A stretch of 64,000 nt of DNA from Sabellastarte sp. h YS-2021 (Eukaryota; Annelida; Polychaeta; Sabellida; Sabellidae): the NCBI GenBank assembly GCA_964017235.1, contig OZ024929.1, forward strand, positions 59,863,603-59,927,602. The letters run 5' to 3'. The stretch's first letter is position 1. The number at the start of each line of letters is the position of its first letter. The notes beneath the pieces were generated by a model that saw only the letters and a program-made list of their open reading frames with translations, was not told the DNA's origin and searched no databases. The translations under genes were made by a program, and so were the position numbers. Positions 23,340-35,159 of this stretch are shown here, in pieces.

Positions 23340-24085
23340 TATTGCAAATGCAATATCCTCGTTCCACCTTGAAGAAGGGGTCCAAGGTCAAATCCAACCA
23401 CACAAAAACATTCCCAGCCTATAGGTTGGTTTACCATCCCAAACCTCTAGGACCAATAATAAGCGAGTTATAAGCACTTTTAAGTTTGGCTGTCCTCATT
23501 TGACTTAGAAGGAGGGGTCCAAAGGTCAAATCTGACCACACCAAAAGAATACCAGCCCACGATTTCCTATATGTTGGTTTACAATCCCAAACTTCTAGGA
23601 CCATTAATAAGCAAGTTATAAGCACTTTTAAGTTTGGCTATCCTCGTTTGACCTTGAAGGCAGGGTCCAAGGTCAAATCCGACCACACCAAAAGATTCCC
23701 AGCCCCTGATTTCCTATAGGATGGTTTACCATCGCAAACCTCTAGGACCAATAATAAGTGAGTTATAAGCACTTTTTAGTTTGGGTATCCTCGTTTGACC
23801 TGGAAGGAGGGGTCCAAGGTCAAATCGGACCACATCACCAGATTCCCAGCCCATGATTTCCTATATGTCTGTTTACCATCCCAAACCTCTAGGACCAATA
23901 ATAAGCGAGTTATAAGCACTCTTAAGTTTGGCTATCATTGTTTGACCTTGAAGGAGGGGTCAAAGGTCAAATCAGACCACACCAAAAGATTCACAGCCCA
24001 TGATTTCCTACAGATTGGTTTACCATCCCAAACCTCTAGGACCAAAAATAAGGGAGATATAAGCACTTTTCATGACTGACAAAGA
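23340..24085 (+). repeat. 146-bp array in F1-2 (about 5 units)
   Basis: This is the same unit as at 600-1436, with GGTCCAAGGTCAAAT and CTAGGACCAATAATAAGCGAG repeated about every 145 bp from about 23360 to 24085. Confidence 0.88.
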
Positions 24086-24400
24086 AACACCAGTGGTGGC
24101 CATCTTGTTTTTCAAAATGAGGCCAAAAATATTCCCAGTCAAGATTTTATAATGAGGAACATATCCTGCGAATTTGAGATCTCTACCTATAATACCCTTT
24201 GCTCTAGAGGGCCAACAAAAGTCCTTGTTTAAAGCCGTATAAACATCCCTGGCGGCCATCTTGTTTTTCAAAATTAGGCCAAAAATGTTCCCAGGTAAGA
24301 TTTTATGGTTATTAATATATCCTGCAAACTTTAGAAGGCTAGCTATAATATTTTTTTCGTTAGAGCGGTAATGGTGAAATCTCTCTACACACTGCGGCTA
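24086..24400 (+). repeat. GGCGGCCATCTTG repeat pair in F1-2
   Basis: Two diverged units of about 160-170 bp carry GGCCATCTTGTTTTTCAAAA and TTCCCAGGTAAGATTTTATG. F1 copy 4 has one such unit (about 54600-54720). F1-1 and F1-3 lack it, so F1 exists in at least two subtypes. Confidence 0.75.
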
Positions 24401-24599
24401 TCCAGTGGATACAATGATTTGAGAACCTCAAAGTAGCTATTACTCAGCTATGCAATGAGCTACATGTCTGAATGTTTACTATGTTATAGCTGACCCAAAA
24501 GTAGGTGAACAACATATTTAAGCAAAATACTGTAAATTTGAAAATTTTAACTAGATGAATGCTTTTCCTAACAAAAAAAGCAAAGCGTCCCTGAGAGTT

Positions 24600-25480
24600 T
24601 AAAATGCCTTGTGGTTTTAATAAGCATGCTGTAAAGCTAAGAATGCACAAAGCTGTACCGTACTGTTACATAAAGCAACCCCCTTAGTGATATCATGACA
24701 GGGAAAATCCTACAAAGGTCTTCGTTAATTAACATAAACAAGCGTTGTAGACATAGACAAGCTGGAGAAAGTGTTGTACATTGGATGTACAACATTGGAT
24801 GTAACTTTAGTAAATTTTGTGTAAATGCTACAAAGCATTTCAGTAACGAGTAGTGCTGGAAGATCGCTTGGATTTTCCGTGTCGATGTTCGTATCGGACA
24901 TTTGTAACCAAACTTCGATCATTTCCGATTATGGAGTCGAAGTGTTAAAAAGACAGATAAAATATTAATATTAAATTATATGAAGTAAAATACACACAAA
25001 TTACCACAAATATGACAATAATATAATCTAAAAGCCATTCACAGACGTCTCCCTCACTAACAGACTATGCTTGATGTATCCTCACTTGTGATTGGCTGAT
25101 TTTATTATTACCTTGACAACAGTTGGAAAACCCCAAGGGGTTTCTATTTACGTTATGATTTTTATTGCATTCACGGCTAGTTTTGTGATTTTAACTGATG
25201 GATAATTGGATATTTCAGATTTTTACAAAATATTATTAAGGTTAGCATTTTATTGTGACCAAAAGGCTGCAAAGAAATGGATTTAGCAAATATCGGTTTT
25301 ACTTAAATTTTACCGATCATTGATTGGCAATGAGCCAGCGAGCGATAATACCGAAGTTTGCGAACATCGTCCCAGCACTAGTAACGAGTATTGATAATCA
25401 TATAATATAATCATATAATCATGTGTGCAAGTATGTATTGCTATTTAGATTGTCCACAGGGTTTTGCAATAGGTTTTAAT
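24600..25480. other. F3-2 interior without gene
   Basis: AT-rich, with no supported gene. It holds the direct repeat GTACAACATTGGATGTA / TACATTGGATGTACAAC near 24776-24803 and short, degenerate reading frames only. Confidence 0.45.
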
Positions 25481-26300
25481 ACATTGTGAAAGCATAAAAG
25501 CAACAATAAAGGCAAAAGCTATTTCATGACCCCAGTTTGACTCATACATGGGGATCAGGAGGTAAAACTAACCGGCTATTTAGACTGTCCACATATGGTT
25601 TCCCAATACCTCTTGATACATTCCGAAGCAATAATAGCAACAATGAAGGAGATATCAGGTTAAAAACTCCAAAACAGCTATTTTTTACCCCGGTTTGACC
25701 CATAGGGGGGGGGGGTCAGGTGGTAAAACTGACCGGCTACTTAGACTCTCCACATACTTCTTAATACATTCTCAATCTATAAAAGCAACAATAAAGGAGA
25801 TATAAGACAAAAACTCAAAATCAGCTATTTTATGACCCCAGTTTGACCCATGAAGGGGGGGGGGGATCAGGGGATAAAAGTGACCAGCTATTTAGATTCT
25901 CCACATATGCTTTCCCAATACCTCTTAATACATTCTGAAGATATAAAAGGAACGATAAAGGAGATATAAGGCAAAAACTCCAAAGCAGCTATTTATGACC
26001 CCAGTTTGGCCCATAAGGGGGGGGGGGGGTCGGGGGGTAAAACTGACCGGCTATTTAGACTCTCCACATATGCTTTCCCAATACCACTTAATACATTCTG
26101 AAGCTATAAAAGCAACAATAAAGGAGATATAAGGCAAAAACTCAAAATCAGCTATTTTATGACCCCAGTTTGACCCATAAGGGGGGGCCGTGGGGTAAAA
26201 CTGACCGGCTATTTAGACTCTCCACATATGGTTTCCTATTACCTCCCAATACATTTTATGGCTCTAAATGCAATACTTAAGAAGATAATAGGGGGGTTGA
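25481..26300 (+). repeat. 158-bp tandem array with G-runs in F3-2 (about 5 units)
   Basis: CTATTTAGACTCTCCACATATG anchors at about 25576, 25737, 25888, 26051 and 26209 give a 151-163 bp period. Each unit carries a 'cccagtttgacccataa' stretch followed by a run of 7-12 G. Run length varies between units. Confidence 0.9.
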
Positions 26301-26688
26301 CCTAAATTTAAGGCTCTCAGATTGGAAGGTGTGAGGAAATCACCCATAAATGAGACATTTTTCAAGGGATTGCTCCCAAAATCTAATCAGCTCGTGTTTT
26401 CGATAGTATGAACAGGTGTGTCAAAGTATAAGGCTGTGTAGCAAGTAGTTTTTCCTGAACTGTGATGACGGGGGGGTGTACTTAAAAAAATTGTTTTTGA
26501 TCATGTGACCTTCATAAAGGTCAAAGGTCAAATTTAAGCATGCAGAAAAATTTTCCCACGCCTAAGGTATATAAGTGCCAAATATGGTTTGAATCCTTCT
26601 AATAATAAGGGAGATATTCAAGGGAGACCATAATGCGGCGGCGATGAAACTGAGGTGAAAACAAATAAGCGCCCTTTCAGGGACGCTT

Positions 26689-26930
26689 AATTACTTAAAT
26701 GTAGCTTTTATAAGCTACAAGCTTACCATGTGGGACTCAATGCTGTCCTCGGATTGCCACAAGGCATACAGCCAACGTCTAAGAAAAAAAGACATTAATG
26801 CTTGGTTGTTGCCTCTAGTTGTCGTCACGTGATAACTTCTGACCAATCGCCCTACTTTCTCGTTGAAATTTTCTAAAACCTACCCCTCAGCTGTAATACA
26901 GCGGGGAGGCAGGGTGGGACTCTTATGAGT
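26689..26930 (-). repeat. DIRS B2 left (3') inverted terminal repeat
   Basis: AATTACTTAAATGTAGC through AGCTTACCATGTGGGACTCA to CGCCCTACTTTCTCGTTG is the inverted counterpart of 32895-33066 over about 170 bp, with only a modest number of differences. CAGCTGTAATACAGCGGGG follows. Confidence 0.88.
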
Positions 26931-27030
26931 ACCACATGGTAAGCTTGTAGCTTATAAAAGCTACATTTAAGTAATTAAAATTTTCAATTTTATTACGCTA
27001 CAATAGCTTACCATGTGGGACTCAATGCTG
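26931..27030 (-). repeat. DIRS B2 internal complementary region
   Basis: ACCACATGGTAAGCTTG...TTAAGTAATT is complementary to the left terminal repeat, and TTTTATTACGCTACAATAGC...CTCAATGCTG is complementary to the right end. This is the paired-end template that DIRS elements use to make a closed circle. Confidence 0.88.
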
Positions 27031-27077
27031 AATCCAACCGCCCGGTGGCGGGATTATAGCTGAGACTGGAAGGAATG

Positions 27078-27263
27078 TCATTTTTTCTTAGATTTTGAAT
27101 AATAATTATAGTAGAATAGTGTTAGAAATACCAGTCTGAGTCCCATTAACAGTGCCCCAATCCCAAAGACTGGGCCTGTAAGGAGCCCAAAACCTAGAAT
27201 AGAAGACAGTGCTAAAACTGTCAAGATGTTTTGATTGTAGGACGGAAGTGCATCAGTGCTCAC
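27078..27263 (-). CDS. Small 61-residue membrane-like reading frame in the DIRS B2 3' region
   Basis: I do not recognise this protein. It starts MSTDALPSYNQNILTVLALS and has two hydrophobic stretches (about residues 13-34 and 36-52) with a short Gly/Pro turn between. It ends in a Tyr/Lys-rich tail, YYNYYSKSKKK. It lies about 95 bases beyond the end of the recombinase reading frame, on the same strand, inside the element. No matching frame is seen at the same place in copies C or D. It may be a chance frame, an accessory peptide, or a captured fragment. Expression is unknown. Confidence 0.3.
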   Translation of the reverse strand: MSTDALPSYNQNILTVLALSSILGFGLLTGPVFGIGALLMGLRLVFLTLFYYNYYSKSKKK

Positions 27264-27357
27264 TTAGAGGTCTAAGGGTCCCTAGGGGCCCATCACGAGT
27301 GACATACCAGCCCAATGGTTGGAATTCTCATAAAATTTTTGCCACCTGAATATGAGA

Positions 27358-28600
27358 TTAATGACAACTTAATAAGTCCTTAATACAAATTACTTTGATA
27401 ACTAAAAACAAAAATGACCTTACCCGTAACATCTTGAAGGTAAAAGAATACCTATATCCTGGGAGAGACTCCTGAAGACTTGGTTGTAGCGGATGTGCCC
27501 CCCCCCCCCCCTTTTTTTTCCGAGGACAACTGGTCAGAGGGGAAGGATCTAGGACTTGTTGTGCTGCCACTACGGGTCCCAGATACATATTGTTGTCGTT
27601 GTCTGACCAAGTAAGGTCTTTTAGGTAAAAATTTGTAAAAGTGTTGTGAGCTTTCCAGTGACAGGCTTGCATGATTTGGCCCACCGATACCCCACCATAA
27701 AAGGCCTTAGAGGCCACGAAGGCCCGGATGTCATGCGCTTTAACTTGGACCAAGTCCAAGGCTAGTTGGTCTGCTTGTTTATAACAAAGTAAGATGGTTT
27801 GTTTCAACCAGGAAGAGAGAGTAGCGGGTCTGATGTCTGAGGTATGTCCTTTCTTGAAGGAGATGAAAAGTAGGGAACGAGACCCTCTCAGGTCTTTGGT
27901 TCGGTCCAAATAGTACCTCAGGGCCCGCACCGGACACAGGGTCCTGTCTTCTTTAAATTGTCTATCTACAATGGTAGTCAAAGCAGGAATAGTCACTGGA
28001 GACACACTTTGAGAACCTTCTCTTGCTAGTTGGTTTTTGGCTATGAAATCAGAAGAAGGGAACAAGGCGACCTTTTCCCATTGGCCTAGATTAGATACTT
28101 TGTTTGCGACCTAGGCATAGATTTCACTGCGGCGTTTGCCGGAGGCCAAAGCTAGCAAGAAAGCAGTTTTGAGGGTAAGATGTTTGAGGTTGTGTCTTTC
28201 ATAGGCTCAAAGGGTGCTTTTGTGAGCTCATTGAGAACAACAGAAAGGTTCCACTTAGGTAGATTTCTGGAACTTTTCGGACGATCCCTGTGAAAACTGG
28301 AGAGTAACCTATGAAGGTCTGCATTGTGTGCAATATGGTGGGCCGTTGGGCCCAAAGTGTCAACGATTGCAGTCCTGTAGCCATCAATGGTCGAGGGGCG
28401 CCTGTTTAGGTCTTGGTACAGGTACATGAAAAAATCTGAGATTTGTTTCACAGATGGAGTGGAGAAATCCACCAAATTTTCTCTGCATCATTTTTCAAAT
28501 AGGGCCCACTTTGACTTGTAGATGGTCCTTATTGATGACCGCTGAGGAGCAGCAATTCTCTCTGCCACCTCCACAGAGAAGCCTTGTTCTTGGAGTTGTC
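27358..28600 (-). pseudogene. DIRS B2 tyrosine recombinase region (fossil)
   Basis: The C-terminal catalytic part is visible: RALRYYLDRTKDLRGSR, then KAHDIRAFVASKAF (the H-x-x-R box), then HWKAHNTFTNFYLKDLTW, with the Tyr expected to attack DNA. The N-terminal part has KSKWALFEK and STIDGYRTAIVDTLGPTA. The enzyme inserts the circular cDNA by recombination, which explains why DIRS elements lack target duplications. It overlaps the end of the RT/RNase H region. Broken. Confidence 0.85.
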
Positions 28601-30500
28601 CGCTCCTAGACACCAGGCGTGGAGGTTCAGCTGTTGTGGGTTGTTGTGGAACACATACTTGTGGGACTGTTTGAGTAGGGTCGTTGACACTGGGAGTTGT
28701 AGTGGGATCTCTGTTGAGAGCTGCACTAGGTCCCAAAACCAGGGCATCCCTGGCCAGCCTGGGGCTATTATGATGATCAGGCAATGGCATTGCTTGATCT
28801 TTTGGATCACCTTGTGAAGGAGAGCCGAGGGAGGGTAAGCATAGGCTGTGAGGTTCGTCCAGTTTATGTTTAGAGAATCTATGTCCCAAGCCTTTGGGTC
28901 TGGGACAGGAGATACGTATAGTGGAAGTTTGTGGTTCGGTGAGTGGCAAATAAGTCTACATGAGGTGTGAACCACTTCTGGCAGATCTGTTTGAACACCT
29001 GCGGATGCAGAGACCATTCTGTTGACTGCACTTGGTTAGACCTGGACAGTAGGTCGGCCATCACATTCAGGCACCCTGGAATGTGCCTGGCTTTCAATGT
29101 TATGTGGTTGTGATGGCACCAGGTCATGATCTTCCACAGGAGAGCACACATCTCTGCTGAGTGAGTTCCTCCTTGTTTGTTGATGTAGGCTACCACTGTT
29201 GAGTTGTCCGTCGCAACTAGCAATGTTTGGTTCTGGCACTGGTCCTTGAAGTCTCGAAGGGCCAGGGAGACCGCCTTCAATTCTAGGACATTTATGTGTA
29301 GCATTTTTTCCCGGTCTGACCACAGACCCTTTGTAGAATTTTGATCTAAGTGAGCGCCCCAACCTTCGTTTGAGGCGTCGGTAAAGAGTTGGATACTGTG
29401 GTCCTTGGGATGAAGGTCTGCACCTTTCATCACGTTTGAGGGATTTTGCCACCAATCTAGGTGGGCTGCAATGGATTCTGTCCAAGGAAGGAGGTTGTCC
29501 AGCGACTGAGGATATCTCCAGTGCTCCTTGAGATGAAATTGAAAGGGCCTCATGTGAAGGCGTCCCCCTGGGACCATTTTCTCCATTGAGGCAAGCAACC
29601 CAATTGGCGACATCAAACATCTTGCAGTCAAAACACGTTTTGACTTGAGTCGTAGGATCAAATCCTGAAGTTTGAGCCATCTCTCTTGAGTGGGTTTTAC
29701 AAGGGCTGAATCTAGATGGTATTCGTAGCCCACGAACGAAAACACCGGAGTAGGTTTCAGTTCTGATTTTTCCTGATTTATTATCCACCCCAAGGACTGG
29801 GTTAGGTCTACCACCGCCTGAGTGTTCACTTGGGCTTCCTCCTGAGACTGGGACCTGATCAGCCAGTCATCCAGGTATTGGTAAATTCTGAGTCCTCTGG
29901 AGAGGGCCATTAGATTCACTTCCTTTACAATCATTGTAAAGACCTGGGGGGGCTGTGGCTAGTCCGAATGGGAGGGAGGTGAACTGGAACACCTGTGACT
30001 TGTAGCAAAACCTTAGGTATTTCCGTGAGTTTGGGTGGATGGGGATGTGTAGGTAAGCGTCCGACAGATCTATCGACGATACCCACTCCCCTGGAATTAG
30101 GGAGGTCCTGATGGACTCTGGAGTTTCCATTTTGAACTTTTCTACATGTAGAAAAGTGTTGAGCCTGCTTAGGTCTATGACTGGCCTCCACCTTTGGTGA
30201 GGCTTGGGTACTAGGAACAGGCGACTGTAAAACCCGAGAGATTTCACATTTTCCACCCTTTCGATTGCGTTCTTTGACAGGAGAGACTGGATGCAAGTGG
30301 CCAGGGCTTGGTTTTTTGCTGGGCCTTGTACTCTGACAGGATCAGAGGGAATCTGACCAAATTTGGCTTTGAAAGGAATGGCAGTACGTAGCCATTGGTG
30401 ATAATGTTTAACACGTTTGGAGAACATTTGTTTGTTTGCCAGTCTCTCCCGAAAGAACGGAGGCGACCTCCTACTGGTGGACTGAGTGAGGCTTTGGAGG
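28600..30500 (-). pseudogene. DIRS B2 reverse transcriptase / RNase H region (fossil)
   Basis: RT with SRLFLVPKPHQRWRPVIDLS and FTSLPFGLATAP (30230-29960); catalytic IYQYLDDWLIRSQSQ (about 29890-29845); RNase H with LFTDASNEGWGAHLDQ (about 29390), LLVATDNSTVVAYINKQGG (about 29220-29165) and ARHIPGCLNVMADLLSRS (about 29090-29035); and the downstream YAYPPSALLHKVIQKI / IIAPGWPGMPWFWDL segment (28840-28720). Most domains lie in long open stretches. Broken. Confidence 0.88.
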
Positions 30501-30502
30501 AG

Positions 30503-32678
30503 TCATTGGGAAGAGGGGTTTCCACGCCCCCTTCCCCTATTATGGGGTCGAAAACGACCCCTGGAGCCTCTGAAGTTCGGTTTCCCCCTTCCTGAGGAAA
30601 ACGATTGGTTACTGCTTTGTGAGGAGTTGCCCCCATAGGGGCGTTTCCTGTATGAGCCTCTTTTCTTGTGGGGACCACGAAAGGGCTTATTCTGGTAGGG
30701 TGCGAAACCCTGAGAGTCTTTTTTGAGAAGGAAGTCCTCCCCTTCCTTCACAAGTTGAGACTCGAACAAGGACGGGTCCCAAAAGGACGAGTTTCTAAGT
30801 TCTTGGCGTCTCGTTTCCCCCAAATGTGGCTGTAAGAGGGTCATCTCGGCTTCGCGCCTAAGCAAGCCGGTATTAGCCATAGAATATAACTCCCTCTGGA
30901 GAATATGGGCTAGGGATTTGCTGAGGCATGTGAGGGCCCTGTGTTGAATAAGAACAGTCTTATTCCAAAAATCCATGTACTCAGCGACGTCCTCATATCC
31001 GCGCTTTGCTGCTTTCTCAGGATTGGCACCTTTTTGAATCTGAGACTTGATCTTCTTGACAGTTGACTTGATGCTATGTTGACACTTCTCAAGGGAAGCA
31101 TTGCAAGAAGAAGAAGTTTTAGCAAAGGCAGCGGTGAAATTGAGGGTTGTGATATTTTGTCTAGCCTGATGCTCCAACTCCTTGAGAATTGGAAGGGGGA
31201 CCTTGCCCATAGGGGCCCCAGAGGGTTAAGGAGTAATACAGATTTTGGCGAAATCTGTATTCAACTCCCGAATTTTATCCTGAAAACAGGGCTGTCCCAC
31301 CCTGTACCACTTAAAAGTAGAAGGAGGCGGTTTGACGTATTTACCCTCGGGTAAATTAGCAGTCTTAAAGTCATGTTGAAATTTATCAAAGGCATCCTTG
31401 ATAACTGAGCTGAGGGGCAGAATAGAGGAAGGACCTCTAGGTCTGAGCTCCTGACGGCCTTTTTCATCATCCAGACCCATCACTGACGTTGAAGACCTAG
31501 GCATAGACTCCCTGGGGTCAGGGAGGGAAAGAATGCGCCTAAAAGTGTCGACCTCTTCAGCGTACTGTGAGGGAACGTCAGACAGAGCTACTTCCCTATA
31601 ATAAGGGGGGTCTGGATCATGTTGTGGAAGGTCTTGATCAGAAACAGCCCCAGAGGGCTGAGCCCTAGAGGGCTTAGAAGACCTGTGTCTGGCTACAGGG
31701 GACTGATCCTCCCCTGAAGAAGATGACACATATCTGGACCTTGATTTGTGTTTACTCTTATCAGAGTGCTTTTTAGGTTTGGTAGAAGGGATCCGAGGTT
31801 CATCGGATTCTTCATTTAGTTGATCCGAGGCAGACCTGGGATCAATTTCGTGCCTACTATGAGAGTGGCTTTGCTTTTTGTGCGAGTACGAGGCCTCTTT
31901 CGGAGGTAGTTCAGATGGAGCAACGTATTGATCCAAGGACTCATGCTGGTCAAGTACTAGATGAGGAGGGAGTGCTGGACCGTAGTCCACATCCATAGCC
32001 TCGGTTTGAATGTTAGTACTAGGTCTCAGAGGGAGGGGGGGGGTCCAGATTAACAGCAGTTTTACTGGATGTACCAGGTTTGGAAGCAAGAAACGAGGTC
32101 TGATCCACCTCTGTTTGCTTTTCAGCAGTCAACTCCTCTCGGTGCGACTGAAAAGCTTCCAACATGGATGCCTGAAAGGAACCCATTTATTGCTGTAAAT
32201 GAATATTTAAGGAATTTCCCAGGGATTTTTCAATATTTGTTTGAATTTTTTGTTGTAAAGCAGTACCTGGGGTGGGTGGGACAGACTTGGCTGGTGTTTT
32301 AAGAGATAAAGAACTGAAAGCAAGGGGCTGAGGACGGGGGGGTGAGGTAAAAAGATTGTCAGCAGCACTCTCGAGGTCTGCATTAGAGCCAGTGAAGGAA
32401 TCCCCGTCGCCTTCGCCCAAAAGATCAACTTCATTATCTTTAGTACTAGTTTCCGCCTTTTGTTTTTTAAGATAGCATTTCCTGTGCTGAATTTTCTTCA
32501 TCTGGTCATCTGTAAAAGATGCACAGATATCACAGGGCGTTTCAAAGGTGACACAGGGGTCATCACCCTTGCCAGCCTCCCTACAGGTAGGGCAATAGTT
32601 GTGTAGGTCGAAACTAAAACAAAAATGGCGGCATTTCTGAGCTCTCGGTTTGTCATTATTCATTTGATGGGTGGACAT
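30503..32678 (-). pseudogene. DIRS B2 gag-like region with RGG-rich tail (fossil)
   Basis: The start gives MSTHQMNNDKPRAQKCRHFC with the Cys/His head CPTCREAGKGDDPC / CDIC. A charged Ser/His-rich middle follows (SDKSKHKSRSRYVSSSSGED), then a conserved block YAEEVDTFRRILSLPDPRES, and the Arg/Gly/Asn-rich end (KKRGSYRKRPYGGNSSQSSN). Very similar to B1 (20534-22646). Broken. Confidence 0.8.
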
Positions 32679-32894
32679 TTTAAATGCAATAAAAGACGTA
32701 CAATGTAAAGGGCCTGAACCGAGGAAAACTCAAAACACGCGAAAATAAGAAATATACTTATCCCGTCAAAATAAAAATTTTACAGAATGATCTATGTTAT
32801 ATAATAAAAGAAATATCCAAAAAGGAACCTCCAACAATATATAAAGGCTGAGAAATAAATGAAAATGTCTGTATATTTACCAACTGCTACCAGT

Positions 32895-33066
32895 TCAACG
32901 TGGCCAATGAGAAAGTAGGGCGATTGGTCAGAAGTCATCACGTGACGACAACTAGAGGCTACGACCAAGCATTAATGTCGTTTTTTCTTAGACGTTGGCC
33001 GTATGCCTTGTGGCCATCCGAGAACAGCATTGAGTCCCACATGGTAAGCTATTGTAGCGTAATAAA
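32895..33066 (-). repeat. DIRS B2 right (5') inverted terminal repeat
   Basis: AATGAGAAAGTAGGGCGATT through CATGGTAAGCTATTGTAGCG to TAATAAAA mirrors 26689-26870. F1 copy 2 resumes at the next base with GCAATAGTTTTCAAG. Confidence 0.9.
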
Positions 33067-34028
33067 AGCAATAGTTTTCAAGTTACAACTGATTTACTCA
33101 ATAGTGAGAACCTGAAAATAGCTATTCCTCAGCTATGCCATGAGTTATAGGTCTGTAATTTCACTATGTTATAGCTGACCCAAAAGTAGCTGAATAACAT
33201 ATTTACACAAATTTCTGTAAATGCAATAGTTTTCCAATTACAACGGATTTACTCAACAGTGAGAACTTCAAAGTAGCTATTACTCAGCTATGCAATGAGC
33301 CACAGGTCTGGAACTTCACTATGTTATAGCTGACCCCAAAATAGGTGAATAACATATTGAAACAAAATACTCTAAATGCAATAGTTGTCAAGTTATAAGT
33401 GATTTACTCAACAGTGATAACCTAAATGTAGCTATTACTCCGCTATGCCATGAGCTACAGGTCTGAAATTTTACTATGTTATAGCTGACCCAAAAGTAGC
33501 TGAATAACATATTTATACGAAATTCTCTAAATGCAATAGTTTTCAAGTTACAAGTGATTTTACTCATGATGGTAGTTACTGAAAAGCCCAAAAGTAGCTA
33601 TTACTCACTTAGCTATTGAGACAGACACCCAAGTTACTCACCATGTTGTAGCTCTGAAAAAAGTAGCTGAATAACATATTTTAACAAAATGCTCTAAATG
33701 CAACACTTTTCAAGTTATAAGTGATTTAGTGCATGATTTCATGAATTTTAATGCATTAAAAATTATTAAAAAAATTTATTAAAAAAAAAATAAGACAGAT
33801 CCAGGTCTCACACTCACACAAGAGAATCTACCTCTGGCCTAGTACATATATGCAAGATATGAGAGAAATCCCTGCAATAGTCACTGAGAAAATTGTGACA
33901 AAGTGTTGAAATTTTCACACTTTTGGTGGGGGTACCTCCCTTATAATGTCTCTAGCAAACAGACGAACAGACAGATTTGCATGCCTTGAACAATTTTTCA
34001 TCCTCGATAGATAAGGTATCTTTTAAAA
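33067..34028 (+). repeat. F1-2 middle piece: 155-bp units and 3' tail
   Basis: Three to four 155-bp units (GATTTACTCA-type anchors at about 33091, 33246 and 33400), then the F1 3' tail with AGACAGATCCAGGTCTCAC and CAGACGAACAGACAG, cut in its A run by F2. Confidence 0.88.
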
Positions 34029-34127
34029 CAAGACCACTGCCGCGGTATGTATCTCCCGCCGAGTACCGCAGGGGAAGAAATACTACATTGAAATTTTTCC
34101 CCTTTGCATAGGACACTGTTGTACCAT

Positions 34128-34890
34128 CCTGCAGGTCGAAAATTCACTTGAAATCGCTCTATCTGTTACGCTTTTCGAGATATTGACACTTTTCCATTTT
34201 CAGCAAAAATCCAAGATGGCCGCCGAAAGTGGCGAAAAATGAAATTTTTCCCCTTTGGACAGGACACTCTTGTATCACCCTGCGGGTCAAAAATTAGCTC
34301 GAAATCGCTCGATCTCTTACGGTTTTCGAGATATTGACACTTTTTCATTTTCCGCAAAAATCTAAGATGGCCGCCAAAAGTGGCGAAAATTGAAATTTTC
34401 CCCCTTTGCACAGGAGACTCTTGTACCACCCTGCAGGTCAAAAATTTGCTCGAAATCGCTCTATCTATTACGGTTTTCGAGATATTGACACTTTTCTATT
34501 TTCCGCAAAAATCCAAAATGGCCGCCAAAAGTGGCGAAAATCGATATTTTTCCCCTTTGCACAAGACACTCTTGTGCTACCCTTCTGGTCAAAAATTCGC
34601 TTGAAATCGCTCTATCTCTTACGGTTTTAGAGATATTCACACTTTTCCATTTTCCGCAAAAATCCAAGATGGCTGCCAAAAGTGGTGAAAATTGAAATTT
34701 TACCCCTTTGCACAGGACATTCTTGTACTACCTTGCAGGTCAAAAATTCGCTCGAAATCGCTCTATCTCTTATGGTTTTCGAGATATTCACACTTTTTCA
34801 TTTTTTTCCGCTAAAATCCAAGATGGCCGCCAAAAGTGGCGAAAATTGAAATCTTTCCCCTTTGCATAGGACACTTTTGTACTACCCCAA
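34128..34890 (+). repeat. 151-bp tandem units in F2 (5 units)
   Basis: AAGATGGCCGCCAAAAGTGG anchors at about 34215, 34366, 34517, 34668 and 34822 give a 151-154 bp period. Each unit also has TCGAAATCGCTCTATCT and TTTTCGAGATATT. They are distant relatives of the 169-bp units in F3-1. Confidence 0.92.
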
Positions 34891-35159
34891 AGGTCTAAAT
34901 GCAATAGTTTTCAAGTTACAAGTGATTTCACTCATGATGGAAGTTAGTGAAAAATCCAAAAGTAGCTATTACTCACTTATCTATTGAGATAGACACCCAA
35001 GTTACTCACCATGTTGTTGCTGTGGGAAAAAGTAGGTGAATAACATATTTTAACAAAACGCTCTAAATACAATACTTTTCAAGTTATAATCGATTTAGTG
35101 CATGATTTCATTAATTTTAATGCATTAAAAATTATTTTAATAATTCATAAAAAAACTTT
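34891..35159 (+). repeat. F1-tail-like segment inside F2
   Basis: GTAGCTATTACTCACTTATC, CCATGTTGTTGCTGTGGG and TTTAATGCATTAAAAATTAT match the 3' tail of F1 (compare 33570-33780), so F2 and F1 share a module here. Confidence 0.75.

Larger units (their letters stand above)
24581..26688 (+). mobile_element. F3 hairpin-ended element, copy 2
   Basis: It begins CAAAGCGTCCCTGAGAG after an A7 run and ends in a hairpin at 26667-26688 (arms AAGCGCCCTTT-like and AGGGACGCTT). The DIRS B2 terminal repeat follows at once. The interior has a spacer (24600-25480) with no gene, a 158-bp array, and a 3' tail with AAGGTCAAAGGTCAAAT near 26517. It differs from copy 1 in its arrays but shares the terminal AAGCGTCCC. 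Confidence 0.8.
24539..33066 (-). mobile_element. DIRS-type retrotransposon copy B2 (nearly full length, broken; hosts F3 copy 2)
   Basis: A minus-strand DIRS element of the B lineage. The left end begins TTGAAAATTTTAA at 24539 and the right end finishes GCGTAATAAAA at 33066. The internal complementary region (26931-27030) carries exactly these two ends fused (complement of GCGTAATAAAA-TTGAAAATTTT), which confirms both borders. F3 copy 2 (24581-26688) sits in the left terminal repeat. Parts: right ITR about 32895-33066, gag 32678-30503, RT/RNase H about 30500-28600, tyrosine recombinase about 28600-27358, left ITR 26689-26870. It is structurally almost whole, with about four to six breaks, and is relatively young. 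Confidence 0.92.
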
